Source of the DNA: Casuarius casuarius
Taxonomy: Eukaryota > Chordata > Aves > Casuariiformes > Casuariidae
Direction of reading: 5' to 3'
Assembly (NCBI GenBank): GCA_003342895.1
Contig: PTFA01000011.1
Coordinates: 1,322,629-1,386,628, forward strand
DNA length: 64,000 bases
Shown piece after piece: positions 12,585-25,498 of the stretch; positions within the stretch are counted from its first letter, which is position 1, and each line of letters starts with the position of its first letter. The translations under genes were made by a program, and so were the position numbers. Below the pieces are notes generated by a model. The model saw nothing but the letters and a program-made list of their open reading frames with translations, was not told the DNA's origin and made no database searches.

Positions 12585-15496
12585 GTTTGTAGTGACTTTG
12601 AGTTAGTTGACAAAAGATTTTTGCCATGATGTTAGCTTCCCTGTGTTCATTTAAATAGAAAAAAGTCTTAATTTTGAAAAGACATATTTATTTCCTTTGG
12701 GTTTTTTTCCATTATTGTTTATATTTATGCTTAAATACCTTGACCTGGCTGTATTACTGCCAAGTGCCACATGTTATCCAAACTTCATTCGTATAACCTG
12801 AGCAATTGTATGAAGGTTAATTTCTAGATCATTTTATGCTCATAACATCATATGGGAAATACAGAAGGAAAGAGAGATGGTCTTTTTTCCAGCTATATCA
12901 CTAAAGAAATCATCTGGGATTGCTGACATTCCTTCCATTTACAGTGAATGGTATTTTAACACGGGCTCATATACTGGCAGAATTGTAAGCATATTGATCT
13001 CTAAATCAGCATCTGCCCTGGTCAAGCGCGTGCATTTCCTTAACATCTCAAAAGCCTGACTTCCTATTAGACACGAGTACCACTATTCTCAGGTAGTGTT
13101 CAGGTGGCATATTTGCCTAGTAAACATAATTGGAGTCAGAATTGCATCCTGCATTAACCGAGGGCACTTTCTGAGGTCACTGAGGAACGATCCATTTCTG
13201 GTTTCCATTTCATAGATTCTGCTCCTGATGCTGTACTTCTTCATCTGGTAACTCAGAGGGAGGTGTATTACCATGTACACAGCCACTGCTAATTACACTG
13301 AGATGATGACTTGCAGCCAGGTTTGAAAGGATAATTTAAGCTCATAAAATGGGACTTTGGTGTCTAATTTTACCTAAGTCTGATCCTCAAGGCTTTTGTT
13401 CAGCTGCTGCAATCCTGCAGGGGCCTTACTTTTTGACTTTCGGTTCCTTAGGCAGCTGTGTTTGCTTCTCTGCACGTCTGGAGCCGCCCCAGTCATGGCA
13501 GGGCTAACACATTGCCTATCTCATGGCTATTTGAGAGTCCCAAAACTCAAGCACTTGCAAGGATGCAGTCTGCTAAGCGTTCTCATATAACCGAAAAAAT
13601 CAGACTCCACCCAAAAGGTAGTTGCAGATGGCTCTTCCTTCTAAAACATGAGTCAAGGAGTAAGGGATGCTGCAGTGCTTTGAAGGAGAAGAATAAACTC
13701 TGCTTAGTTGCTTGAACAAAAGCAGAAAGGAGCCTGTCTTTAGGAGAGCATTCAGGGTACCTAGTAGAAAAAGGAACCTGAAGGACAGGATTCAAGAGTC
13801 TTCCCCCGTGTTTTCTTTCACTAAAGCAAGCCGTAAGTTTTTGCTCCTGAGCACATTGGTCTTGATTCTGAGCAGACATAGCTCTTTGCTCTGGAAACAG
13901 TTAGTTGAAATCACTGCATAAGGCACTTTTTGTGCTCCGTGCAGACACCGTAAGCTTCTTAACACTCAAGGCTCGATAGAAGGCATACAGAAGTCAGGCG
14001 CTGGCCATTACTGTAGAACACTATGGATTTCCAAATTGCCTTGCTTAAACTTAAACCTGTTTCCAGTGAATAACAGTGAGTCCTTGGAAGGACAGACAGA
14101 TGGTCCAAGACTATATGCAAGGCAGTTTACTACGTGGCATGCCATGTTTTGCCATGTGGGGAAAAGCAGTTAACTACTTTTGCTTTGTGTGTTGGTTTGG
14201 TTTGGTTTTTTAAAGGTCCTAGCAGCACAGGGCACATATGCAAGGGAAGAATCAGTTCCTTGGATTTTTGTAGCTGAATCAGCTTTTAAATTGTTCTTCA
14301 CAGATCTAAGACCTGCAAAATGTAAAGAGAGTACATTCATCACACACGGCTAAATAGAGGCAGATGAGCTACTTAGTGACTCCTGGCAGTGAGCATGCCT
14401 AAAAGGATTTGATTTGTAATACACTCACAGGATAACATTTATTTATGTGATCTCGAAGAAAAATGAATGAGTTTTAAAGAAAGAAGAATGAATGGGTTTT
14501 AAAGTAAATTGAAATAAAAAAAATAAAAGCGGAAGAAAATGAAAATAAAGCACTTAAGATATGAAGAACTTCTCATGATAGATAGCAATCTGTAGTGAAA
14601 TACAGCATCCTAAATACAAAAGCTATATTTTCAGTTGCTTAGTTCGTTCAAAGCCTTTCTTCTCTTCAATTTGAGATTAAGATCTAAATCAGACATTGTT
14701 AGTGAATTTAAGTCACCAAAATCCATTTGGAGACAGTATGTGTGGGGATGGCTTTTATAACATATTCTTGATTTTTCTTTTCAGCTTCATTCTGCTGCTG
14801 GGGGGAGGGATGGGAGAGATCTGTGAAGTGCTTCTGAAAACAAGAATCCAGTTTGAGATTGAGACTGAAAACTTTGCACCGAACACCCTGAATTTTCTCT
14901 TACTATCATGTCGTGTTCCTTGCCCACTGCTAAAGCATGCTCAACATAAATGATTAAATCTCACTGATGCTTGGGAAAAAAGAAACTCAATTTTGCTTTT
15001 CTTTGCTGTTAGGAGTAGAGCATTTTAAATACATTTATGTTTTCATCCCTGTCAAAAGTTGATTTGTACTGTAAGTGGCCTATGTTGCAAACATCCTATA
15101 CTCCCTTTTCCCCATGTACATATGTAAACATAGCAGTGTACAATTCATTGTGGAGTAGAGATATTAGAATTTGTGTGGCCATCTTCCTGTACAGGACTTG
15201 CATTGGTTATCGACATCAAGCAAAATGCAACTACTCACAAAATTGCATACCATATTATTGGTTTTGTATCTTTAAATATAGTTTCCATTTTATTTATTTC
15301 TGTTAACATATCTAGTTTTGTGCTGTTACTTAGCATTCAATAAGCAATGTATAGATGTGATTTGATTGGCAATATGTATTTACTTTTAACTTGTATTTTA
15401 AAGCATTACTTACTCATTTAGTTTATATATTGTGCAATTGTAGATGGCCTCTTACTAATGTAAAATGATTTGTAGTGGAAACATTTATATTTTTAT

Positions 15497-15502
15497 AATA
15501 AA
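15497..15502 (+). terminator. EPHA6: Candidate distal poly(A) signal AATAAA of EPHA6
   Basis: AATAAA sits in TTTATAATAAACATAATG, with a T-rich stretch some 15 bases after it and a GAGGTGATTG patch further on. The preceding half kilobase looks like the end of a long neuronal 3' UTR. Its use is inferred only from sequence; it could instead be a chance AT-rich match. Confidence 0.4.
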
Positions 15503-15525
15503 CATAATGAAAGTATTTTTTACAT

Positions 15526-17522
15526 ACTGGAATATTGAGGTGATTGCTTGGAGGATGAAGTAAATTTATTTGATTAGAAAACTGTGGTAGAACTGTAATT
15601 AAATATGGATAAATTCTGACTGTTAAAGCATAGGTTCAGAATGAAAGCTAGATATTACCTATATTATCTATTAAAAAAAAAAAAAGGTAATGCAGGTTTG
15701 AATTAGACAGACCAGCATTTTGCTAAACCGATGTCAGTCAAAGACTTTACTTTCTCCATGAATATGGGAAAACATCGTCTACTACAGCCTGCCTATGGGA
15801 TATTGAAAAAGCTGTCATTAGTTTTAGTTGTGTCAAGTATTTCCAAATTTTTGCTTTTTTTCTTCCCTTACCAGTGGACCTCTTTTCATCTTATTACAAT
15901 GTTGAATCCAGTAAAAGATGTACTTTTCAACAAAATAAAAAAGCCCACCACTTACTGTAATTTAACCCCATGATCATTTCTTGCCTCTGAGTATCTGTGT
16001 TAGGTAATATTTTTCTCCTGTTTTGTTATGTCCCTCACAAATTGTTTCTGTGTGCTTCACTGAAGTATGTCTTATTTGCAAATGGCAACATACAACCCAA
16101 CTTTGCATCTCGAGAATTAGCTTCCTAGAAAAGTATGAATGGTTTGAATGTTTGCTAAAACCAGTTACAATTACTCGAGGAATTACTTGAGTAATAGGGT
16201 CTTCCTGTACCATAAATGATTTTGCGTGCTTGTGGACATTTCAGCACTTGCTGCTCCTACCTATTCAGAGCAATGAATGATATACCTGTAATGGAGTCAG
16301 AAAGTGGATAAACTTTACAAGCTTTAGCAATTCAGTAGCCTTTTTTTGGCCTTTCATCTTGATATCTTTAGTTGAAGGGGGAGTCACTGAAAAGAGCTAC
16401 CCAGAAGTGTGCAGACAAAAATTTGACTTAACTTTAAATAACAACAGCTGGACCAAAACCCATTTTTACTTCGTAAGACCAGTATCCTTCGTGCTGTGCT
16501 GCCACAGGTACATATGGTGTCATTTTAAATTCTAATGAAGGCTTTTCAGTGCTATACTTAAATGGCAGGGAATCTATTCTGTTGGTCTGATCTTTGCAGT
16601 ATGCAAACTATTTACATTGGGAACAGGTTTCACTTCAGCAGTTGTGTTACAGGGACTTGCATCTAACCCTTTAGCGTTACTGGTACATTGTATTTATGTT
16701 ATATCCCTAAGGGCACAGTGCATATTAATGGTTTTATAACTGTTACATTTATTGTGAAATGGTATTAGTATCCATGGCCGGTTCTGGAATATGGGTAGAA
16801 TATGTTCAATGAACAGCAGCAGAGACAGCAGATGTTTTCCAGCCCTCCACCATGTCTCAGTTCAAATCTGGAGGGATAAATTGCTAACAAACAGTTCCGT
16901 AACTGTGATACACATTTTTTTAGTTATGTCTCAGCGACTTTTTTCATTTTGCCTTCCTTCCTAAGGATGATGCCCAAACCTAGATATCTAAACCNGTAAA
17001 AGCCTAAGCAGTGCCAAGTGGGATCAAACTATTACTTCTGCTGTCTTACGTACAACGTGCCTCTTAATACAGACAAGTATCCATACTGCTGACTTCTGTT
17101 CAGTTTGTGAGCCACTGTAATTCCTCAGATCCTTTCCATCCTCTCACTGCCTGAGCAGTAATTCTCCATTTGTATGTGTGCAGCCAGTTTTTTTTCAGTT
17201 CTTAGTTCAGTTCTGTGCTTGTTTCTTAATTGAATTTTAATTTAATTTTACTTTCTTAATTTAAAAATATATCTCCCAGAAAGCACTCCCAGGCTTGTTT
17301 CATTCACACATTGTATAGACATGCACATGCTCTTCGTGCTGGTCTCTAATGCAAACAGTAAATGGCGTGAAACACAGACAGCCTTCTTATGGCTTCTTTG
17401 TCATGCTTTTCAGAAGGCCAGACAACCTCTGATAAATGATAAGTACTCAGTAAGCAAGATTTTTCAGCTCGCTGTGCATTCACATTACAGTGATTTCATA
17501 ATAGCCCATATTTCCCCGGTTA
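15526..17522. other. Intergenic AT-rich stretch, no gene seen
   Basis: Starts after the distal EPHA6 poly(A) candidate. It contains an A13 tract at 15673-15685 and a low-complexity AT-rich patch around 17221-17275. The longest open frames are about 80 codons and show no domain. One ambiguous base lies at 16995. I see no RNA gene or regulatory signal that I would defend. Confidence 0.5.
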
Positions 17523-17880
17523 GTTCGTAAGAATGTCATGTGGGACAGCACCAGAAGTCTTACTAAAGACAAGATAAATCACATCTTCTAGTTTTTAGAT
17601 TATCCTGTCACAGAAATAAATTAGACTGGTTTGACATGATTTGTTTATTCTTGACAAACCTTAGTTGGTTTATTAAGGCCTTGTAATCCTCCAGCCGCTT
17701 AGAAATGTATTATGTGATATTTATGCCTTTCTGGATATTGAGGTTAGCATACCTGGTCTGTAATCGCCTGGCTCTGCTTTTCTCCCCTTTTTAAAAGTCA
17801 GTATGATCTTTGCTCTTCCCCAGTCCGCTGTACCTTGCTCAAAGTCCATGACTTCTCGAAGAGACTCACCAGTGGCTGCC
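17523..17880 (-). mobile_element. Decayed CR1-like LINE, reverse transcriptase fragment
   Basis: Read on the minus strand this is a piece of a LINE ORF2 reverse transcriptase. From the high-coordinate end it shows ADWGRAKIILTFKKGRK, AEPGDYRP and MLTSI, matching the CR1-clade block (DDW-K-ANVxPIFKKG, DPGNYRPVSLTSI). Next come decayed traces of the 'SCQTNLISF' region. At 17523-17585 it reads DVIYLVFSKTSGAVPHDIL, matching 'VVYLDFSKAFDTVPHDIL'. That last block is catalytic motif A, and here its Asp positions are lost (LDFSKAFD has become LVFSKTSG). Stops interrupt the frame, as at 17721-17723, so the copy is dead. Neither the 5' nor the 3' end of the element is recognisable. It is an old, truncated insertion in intergenic DNA. 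The clade assignment rests on remembered motifs. Confidence 0.85.
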
Positions 17881-18938
17881 CTTTGACTCGTCCCTTTAGT
17901 TTTGTGTAGTAAATCCCGCAGGCTCTGCAAACCGGAAGGCATCAGTCACTTGCTCTGACTCCGAAGATTCCTCACCTGTAAAATAAAAATGAAATACATG
18001 TGGGCAAATATTTTTCCTGTGTGCCCAGGATTTCAGCTTACATCTTCGACTTTTGCAAGCAAGCAGCTATTAAGAATCACCACTAAAGAAAGCATGTAGG
18101 AACATCTGTTTGATTAGCAGATTACATTCTTTGTTTTTAATTAGACTGAACAACTCTCGTTCATCGCTACCATGTGGCTTTTAGGCTGGATGGTAAGGTC
18201 AAGCACCCCATGAAAGTACTTAAGTTACACTGCCTGGGCTCACTGGAAATCTTTTAAATCAGCCTGCTGCTGTCTATGTAGGGGGAAAACTGTCCGTCAT
18301 CTCCACTCCTCCTCCAGCCAGTTTATCCTAATATTATTAGAAAACTCCATTTTTAAATCTCTTTAGTAAAGTGAGCCACTTGTGTTTACCCAACATGGCT
18401 TCGTAGTTACTACTGACCTGGGTTTCAAGCCTTTCAAAAGTGTATGTGTGCAAGATAGATAGTGTGAAATGACCAGAGGTTTAGTAAAGATTATTTATAT
18501 TATTTTGAGCTTTAGGGAAGCAGATGTTTAGCTTGCATCAGTGACTGATTCATCACTAAACCATGAAATGGAGCTGAAACTGCATTTTCAGCAACAGTTG
18601 TGTGAGGTGAAAAGCACCAGATGAGATCTCAGGCACCTGTACATATCATTATCCTGTATATGCAAAGCGCATGTGGGTTGCTACTCTAATAAACATTACT
18701 TATTATTCTCGGAAGAAACTGTGCTATAAATATACATTGAGACTGCTTCTCAATTGACAAAATAAATGTGCCTCAGTTTTGCTGAGTAGCCATGTCTGGT
18801 TTGAAGGCTCTCAAATGATTTGGCCAAAACGAGGTCTGTTTCTGGAGCACCCGTGGTCTTTAATCCCGAACGGGGCACAGGCCCCAGGCCAGCTCCCTCC
18901 GTGGGGCTGCAATGGGTCTCTCTGTATTCATGTGAGAA

Positions 18939-18963
18939 GGGAGTGGGTGTGGGTGGGTGTGGG
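18939..18963 (+). repeat. G-quadruplex-type G3 repeat
   Basis: Five GGG runs (18939-41, 18945-47, 18951-53, 18955-57, 18961-63) are separated by loops of 3, 3, 1 and 3 bases, which satisfies the canonical G-quadruplex pattern. A GTGTGTGT tail follows to 18972. Folding is predicted from pattern only. Confidence 0.75.
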
Positions 18964-21390
18964 TGTGTGTGTTAAAAATGATTTGTTTGAATGACAAAGA
19001 AAATGGAGGTCTGGTGTGGGTGTGCCATGCTCTCACCAGAGAGTCAAGTAAGTGTCACCAAGGCTGGTTTTCCTATCTCTGCCTCCCCCCCCCGGCTGTA
19101 GAGCCAAGTCCTCAGGTGCAGTTTCCAGCTTGGTGATTTCTGTTCACAGGGTGGTTCAGCATTTTCCCATCGTCCTTTCATTGCTCTCAATGCTCCTGTT
19201 TTCCCTCGTGCGGTTCGATGNGCCGAGCAGGCCCCAAACATCATCTCCAACCACCAAGGCTGCAGGTGCTGAGGGGCCCTGCCGAGTTCAGGTTTTCCTT
19301 CGCACCTTGTGTTTCGCTGCCGCTACGGTGCAAAATTGCTCTGCGTGTCTCAGTGCCGATGAAAGCCGCATGAAAGCAGAATGCACTACCTGAAATTACT
19401 GGTGGGCGAGGGGATGTATTCGAGGAAGGCTGTCAATAGCCTGGCGGCAAGCTGGGGGCTGCGGCCACGCCTGCTCCCCGCCACCAGCGCCCACACTGCT
19501 ATGTGCCCGGCTCACCTACTTACACCTTGCCTAATGATGTGTGAGCACAGGGGAGTCCCAATTCACCGTGGTTTGTAGGCCAACAAACCAGAGAATCCAA
19601 AAATTAGGATAGGAGATAATTAAATCAATATTTTAAAAGTGTGCTGCTAGTTGCTTTACTTGCTGTGCTTTCCGTTTCTGATCTCTTGCCACACAAGTTA
19701 AGCTATGTGGATTCCCACAGGATGTTTAGTTTTGCCTGTGATTTTTTCCCCATAAATCATATGCAGTGTAGACATTTCCTCCCACTTAGGATTTAGAGTG
19801 GTAGCGTAAAAATTTAACATATGGAGCGGCATCACTTTAGGAAGAACAGATGATGCTTGAAACAGAATAAAAGCTAATTAGAAATAAAAAACAGCTGAAA
19901 ATCGAGGTTACTGAGAGGAATTGTTCCTCTTGAGCTGATAATATGGGCAGTGCATAGGGATGCCCTGCTCAGGGGTGAGGTGGGGGCTCTGGGTGTCTCC
20001 CCCGTTCATCCTTTGGTACTCGGGTCACTTTTCTGCAGGGTTTGCTGGCGGCTTTGGACACTGCTCAAACGTGCAGTCTCCTTTCAGGCTGGTTGTCAGC
20101 TATCAACACTGATGATTTCTTGCTTTTAGTATTCGCCCCCCCCCTTTAAAGTTGCATCACCTTTTATTTATTATTATGTTATTATTTCTAAACTCTTTCC
20201 CTCACTCTCATAAAGTTTTTGTTTGGGGCTTTAGTGAAGGGCTAATCCACAATCCCCAGTTGTATATACTTTTTAAAAAAAGTTATGCCTCATTAACTGA
20301 GTTAATGCTTGCCTAATTGTAATAGTAAAGCAATAAAATTCAATCCCTACAACAGTGTGATACTGTAACTTCCTTTTCCCTAACTGATGTAGCGCTGGGC
20401 TACCTGCCAGGGAAGTCAAATGGAAATAGGAAACAATATGAACAAATAAATTCGCTAGTTCTGAGGTTTAGGTATAGATGTTTTCTTGGTTACTTTGCTT
20501 TTTTTCTCTTTTTCTGTCATTACTTGATTCCTTTTTCTTTCTCTCTGTTCCTAAGTTTCAGTCTGTCATTGTGCCTGTGGGTTTTTGGGGTGGGCTTTTG
20601 GGGTGGCCCACAAAGGAATTATTTGTCTGCCTTTTTCATCTCTTCCTCATATATTAGCTGTCCCCTTTCTGTAGATTGCATGATTTTTTTGGTAAGAACA
20701 AGACTATTAAATACACAACAAATGTATATGTGTTTATGAACACGTCCCCATCAGAGACTTTTTCAAGACTGTAACAAATCCAAAGAAATAATTAGATTCC
20801 ATCAAACCATAAGAGGTCAAATCAAAGTAAACCTCGCTCCCTGGCGCTAGCCACCCATTGTACCCTGTAACACTGTTTTAAAACCTTTCCTGAAGCTTAT
20901 GCTGCACACAGGCCAGGTAAATGGGCCCTTCCCCAGGCAAGGCGAAGATGCCCCGAAGCCGAGGGGCTGAAGAACTTGGAGGCCTTTGCTACCCTTAACC
21001 CACACAACGAGAATTTGTTCTTTCTCCCCTCTCATGCGGTTTCTATGGAAAATATCCTCCATGGCAAAAGTGCCAGAACTGGCTAAGGTATACCCATATA
21101 TCGAAAAAAAGCTATTTAGTAGCACCCATGTGTTAACTGGATCCTCCTTCTATTAGTGTTTAAGATAGTATTTAGCCTGGTGCTAAATGATGACTGAGGT
21201 CTATGCTATATAGACCAGATTCAGTGAGCTCAGCCGTGTCTTTGAGACATAAAATATATTAACATTTTGGAGGCAAGTGATCATTTATCTTATTCTATTT
21301 GGCTACCACGACATCTAGCACTGTTTGTTTGGTTTTAGGACTCTCAGTCTGAAGTGCCTTTTGGACAAAGCTGAGAAAAATATCCAATTT

Positions 21391-21415
21391 TATATATATA
21401 TAAAAAAAAAAAAAA
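21391..21415. repeat. TA dinucleotide and A14 low-complexity tract
   Basis: Five TA units are followed by T and a run of 14 A. There is no AATAAA just upstream and no element boundary, so it is a simple-sequence tract rather than a retrocopy tail. Confidence 0.8.
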
Positions 21416-24400
21416 GTGTTTTTTAACTATGGCAAGTACAGTACCAAAGGAATATCCCCTCTCCCCCTAAATCTACCTACGTCAATGACATTCCAGTTTT
21501 TCACTAATATTCATTGGATGCCTTTTTATGGGAACCTTTCTTCCAGTATTCCTTCTCAGCCCAAATCTTTAAGTTTAGTATAGGCAATCACTAGTTGTTA
21601 TACAGCCTCCTAATGAGCCCATATAATGATTTTGGCTGTATTCTTTTGTTGCCAAGTGCCTGTTTAGGGAGCATTAAAATTACAGTTGAAATACTTCACC
21701 ACTTTTGAAAGAAAGATCCTGTAGGTGACAGTAGATACTGCTCTACTAGAAGAGATACTGTTCAAAACAAAACAGGACAAAGCATTGCATTTTGTGAGGA
21801 AATTAGTGAAGGAAACCACTTGGAAAACATTTTCCAACTGTTTCTAAGCTTATTGAAGCAATCAGAAATCAAGATCGGATGCTTTCTTAGTCTGCGTCCT
21901 TCGTATTAGTTCAGTCTACTGACTAAATAGGCACTCATCCAAATGAAGCAGTGGTCAAAAATGTCTTAGCAGCTTGCCCAAAAGGAAACTTTCAAAACAG
22001 ATTACTTGTCTTCTATTATTTTATCATCACATTTGATTTTTTTTCTCTAATTAAGTGTTCTTGTCATACTGTAAAACACATTGAGTTTGCTATTATAGGG
22101 CTGTCCATGTGTAAATGGACTGTTAGCATAATATTAAAACTGTAATTCCTTAAATATTTATCTAATAAAAGTGGCATGGTCTTGGATAAACAGAGATATG
22201 AAATAGTGTTTTAGGCTAAATGTTAGCCCTGTATCCTGGAGGCATTGGGGAGAAATTGCCACTAGTATGGCATATCTTTTCTAATGCAAAAAGTCCTAGA
22301 AAACTCCGGAAAGCTGTCAGAGGTTTCACCTACAGTTTGTGAAGAACTGATTAATTTTCCAATGGGAGGGTGAGGAAAAAAAAGATCTGGCTGAGTACCT
22401 GAAATACCAAGCTTAGTAAAATCAGAGGCAGGAGTAGAGGACTCAGGGGAAGCATTCCTGTTTCCTTCATTTAGCCTTAGCCGAGTGTGGACATCGGGCT
22501 ATGGTTATTGCTCTCTCCAGAGATGTTGGGCAGGGTCTTGCATATGGAAGGGGAATGGCATATTATAAATCTCTTTCTTTGTAGAGTATAAGATTCTTGG
22601 AAGAAAAATATGTGACTCTTGTGTCATTTAAGGGTGGCTGCATTTCCAGCTCTACAATAATTGCCTAACATTTTGCATTGGTGAGAAAGTAGAGTGGGAT
22701 GTCTTAAAAGCGGGTTCTGCATATTGTAAAANTCTAACTGTGACTTGGAGAAACACCCATGAGACTTATTGCTACTATTATAAGCTTGGAATAATGTGCA
22801 CATATTTTTCTTTTTAGACCATACACACCTTATCCAACTTTGAGAGGAAAAATTAGCCCCTCTTAATTTGGGCATGTTTTTTTTTTTTTCTTTTTCTTCA
22901 TTTTACTCAGACATGCCCACTCATTTCACCAGTTCAGCTCAATCGAAGGTGTGGGCTCACCTCAGCTGCTGGTGACTGAATCCCAACCTCAGCGTTGCAC
23001 AGGCAGTGCCGTGGGGTCTGCCTGGAGACCACGATTTCCCTGTTGGGGCTGGGGTTTCCGGGCCGGCTTCCTGGCTTNGGAAAGGCTTCGCTCCATCCTG
23101 GGGAGGGGGGACCGAGGGCCCAGAGCAGCAGCTGCGCAGGGTGGAGGTAGGGGAAGGGATTTCAGTCTGACTGTAAAATCAGAAGAGGGGTGTCGGGATT
23201 TCCTGTGGGTTACCAACACCTGGTTCAGCAAATCTGCAGTACTCGCTGGGGCACTGTCACTTTTGGCAATGTAAAATGGTAAATAATAGCGGAATACTTT
23301 ATTAATGAAAATGCTCACGATTTGAATCCCAATTAATTTCATTGTCCTTGTACATCAATTATTGTGCGCCAGCAACAGAGGAGAGCCGAGGCAGTAGCAC
23401 AGCTTTGCTTCTCGTGGTGGTGTTGCTGCATTTTGGACCATCTCAGAAGGAAAGTTTCTTCCACCTGTGCAAACTTCTTAACATGCCTTAAGTCACCTTA
23501 GTACTAAGGGTGGTAATGTTTCCATTAAATCACAGGAAATAGTAAAATAAACACTGCCATAGAGTGTACCTGTAGAATGATTCTTTTTTTTTTTTTCCAC
23601 TTAGGCACTAAATATTCTTCAAAATCAGCAGTAAAAGCAGTTGTGAAAACTATGTCACTGAAGTCTTTTAGGAATGTGGTAGAGGGGGATCTCGCAGAAA
23701 TCATTTGGCATAGCTGAGGCAGAGGGCTGGCCCGAGGCAGACAACCTCTCTGGGTCTTCCCAGTATTAGACTGCATGATTCAGCCATGGTTATACAGCAC
23801 TTTCCATCCATAAAAGTGAAAAGTCCTTGGTATAAAGAATAAGCACCATTGTCCCCATTTCCTGGGTCTGCGGGGTGCAGAGAGCTGATGTGAGTTACTA
23901 GAAGACCTTCGGATGGTCGGTGTTAGTGTGGCACCCAAAACCAGGGCTTTCAATCCCCTCAGAGCGATCCCCCTGCCCCTCAGCTGTGCTGCCTGGCGCT
24001 GGTATTATTACCAAATCCGCACATATTATTGGAGTCACACACAATGGGGAAAAAAGCCCACAACTGCACATTGCTCTCCTGCTGCCCATCAATCCGCAGC
24101 TTTTCTCTCACTTTCCCTCGGCCCTCCACCCGCACGATTTTAGTAACGAGAGAACAACCTGTGCAATCTGTTCGGCGAGAGAACAACTCATTTGAGCACA
24201 ATTTCCTCTTCTCTGTTGTTGAATATAGCTTCCCTTGGGTAGGTGGAAGTTTTGGCAGGCTGTACAAAGACTAGCAGAGACTGAAGCAGAAGCTGTAATA
24301 GAGCTGTTATGACTTGACAGCCCTGTTTTGTAATGCACAGGGGGATTTTATTACAAGTCAATTGTAGCTCCAAGAAATTTAAGTGTGGTGTCTGCTTGTA

Positions 24401-24817
24401 TGAATTTTTTTAATGTTTAATAAACGAAATTACAATAGATTTTAACATGGAGACTATGGCTGTAGCAGGCCTAGATGACTTAATAAAAACTGAAATCAAT
24501 CAAACGACTTGATTTCGTTGGCAAGTTTTTGCTCTGTAAGTGGAAATGAATGTGTTTGCAGATGTAATAATTTCACACGCATTTCTTCAGGTACTGGCAA
24601 AAACACTGTATTTTTATAGCGTTTGCTGAGTGCATTGGTGTTTGCTGAATTTGTGTTTAAACAACATCCTGTTAAAGATGACTTAAGGTAGCTTCACCAG
24701 GACCTGACTCACTACAATGTGTATCAGCGATGACTGAAAGCTTGAAGGAAGCGTGCTGCAGCTTGGGGAAAGACTTTTCACTCCACCGGAAACTTTCTTC
24801 TTTGGAGTCCTTTTTTT

Positions 24818-24832
24818 GGGGGGGAGGGGGGG
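24818..24832 (+). repeat. G7-A-G7 tract
   Basis: Seven G, one A and seven G form 15 almost pure purine bases, preceded by T7. Each G7 can be read as two G3 runs, so a single-strand quadruplex is possible. It is also a likely sequencing or assembly trouble spot. Confidence 0.7.
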
Positions 24833-25323
24833 AAATTAACCGGGGGAGATGATAGCAATTAAAGCTTCAGATCACTGTTGCCATGTAACTGTAACACAGC
24901 TCATTTTTATTATATGATAATGATTCACAACGGTGACAGGAAAAGGGCCAATGTAAAAGTAAAAAGAAAGGCAGCAATGGGGTCTTTACGCTCTTGAATA
25001 AAATGATCTACATGCTTCAGTGTTGGCTGGTCGGCAGAGTAAAAGAAGGTAATCGACAGATTATCTTTGGAAGAGCTCTTGGTCTGTATCTACTTTTAGG
25101 CCTTTGCTGGCTGAGGCGTCATCTGTCGCAGTCCCCATGGTAAGCTCAGTACAGGGCTGTAACGTTGGGATCTGTGCCTTTCCATGGTCCCCCAGCACTT
25201 AGCGTAATCCCCCGGCCTCACTTAATCCACATGTGTTCGTAGGACTAATTCCTCCAGCCTGCACTAGGGACACTACCCATTTCTGTGAACTTTTGACATT
25301 CACATGAAAAAAAAGTTTGGTCC

Positions 25324-25340
25324 AAAAAAAAAAAAAAAAA
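25324..25340. repeat. A17 homopolymer
   Basis: Seventeen A between TTTGGTCC and CC. No poly(A) signal lies in the 40 bases upstream, so I treat it as a simple tract. Confidence 0.8.
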
Positions 25341-25498
25341 CCAAAAAATGGAGAAACAGAAAGTGTTTGAATCAATCTGGTTGTTCTGTTTTAAAAGAAA
25401 TTTCTCTTATTAGAGCTGGGAAGTCAGTAATGATAATTTAGACATCTTAATGGTAACATAGGGAGTTCAAAATACGGGATCTGTTTTTGTTTTCACAG

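Larger units (their letters stand above)
12012..15525 (+). other. EPHA6: EPHA6 3' UTR, with proximal and possible distal ends
   Basis: The region follows the EPHA6 stop directly, without a recognisable splice break. A short form would end about 20 bases after the signal at 12579. A long form would run on to the signal at 15497. The last 500 bases before 15497 are AT-rich with ATTTA words and oligo-T tracts, and the sequence character shifts after it, as is usual at a mature 3' end. Weaker AATAAA words sit at 12260, 14513, 14522 and 14544, the last three in an A-rich patch that could also cause internal priming in cDNA data. An 18 bp direct repeat (14462-14479 and 14487-14504, one mismatch) lies inside. 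Open frames here are short and not convincing as genes. UTR identity near the stop is secure; the full 3.5 kb extent is inference. Confidence 0.6.
17943..25498. other. Intergenic stretch without recognisable gene
   Basis: No convincing exon or RNA gene is seen. Contents: a GT/G-rich quadruplex motif at 18939-18963; a short TA plus A14 tract at 21391-21415; T13 tracts at 22877-22889 and 23584-23596; a locally GC-rich patch around 23030-23170; AT-rich, homeodomain-word-rich blocks near 23265-23370 and 24000-24400; and a G7-A-G7 run at 24818-24832. Open frames such as 22951-23274 and 19052-19393 overlap others in several frames and contain ambiguous bases. I judge them chance products of higher GC. 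Confidence 0.5.
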
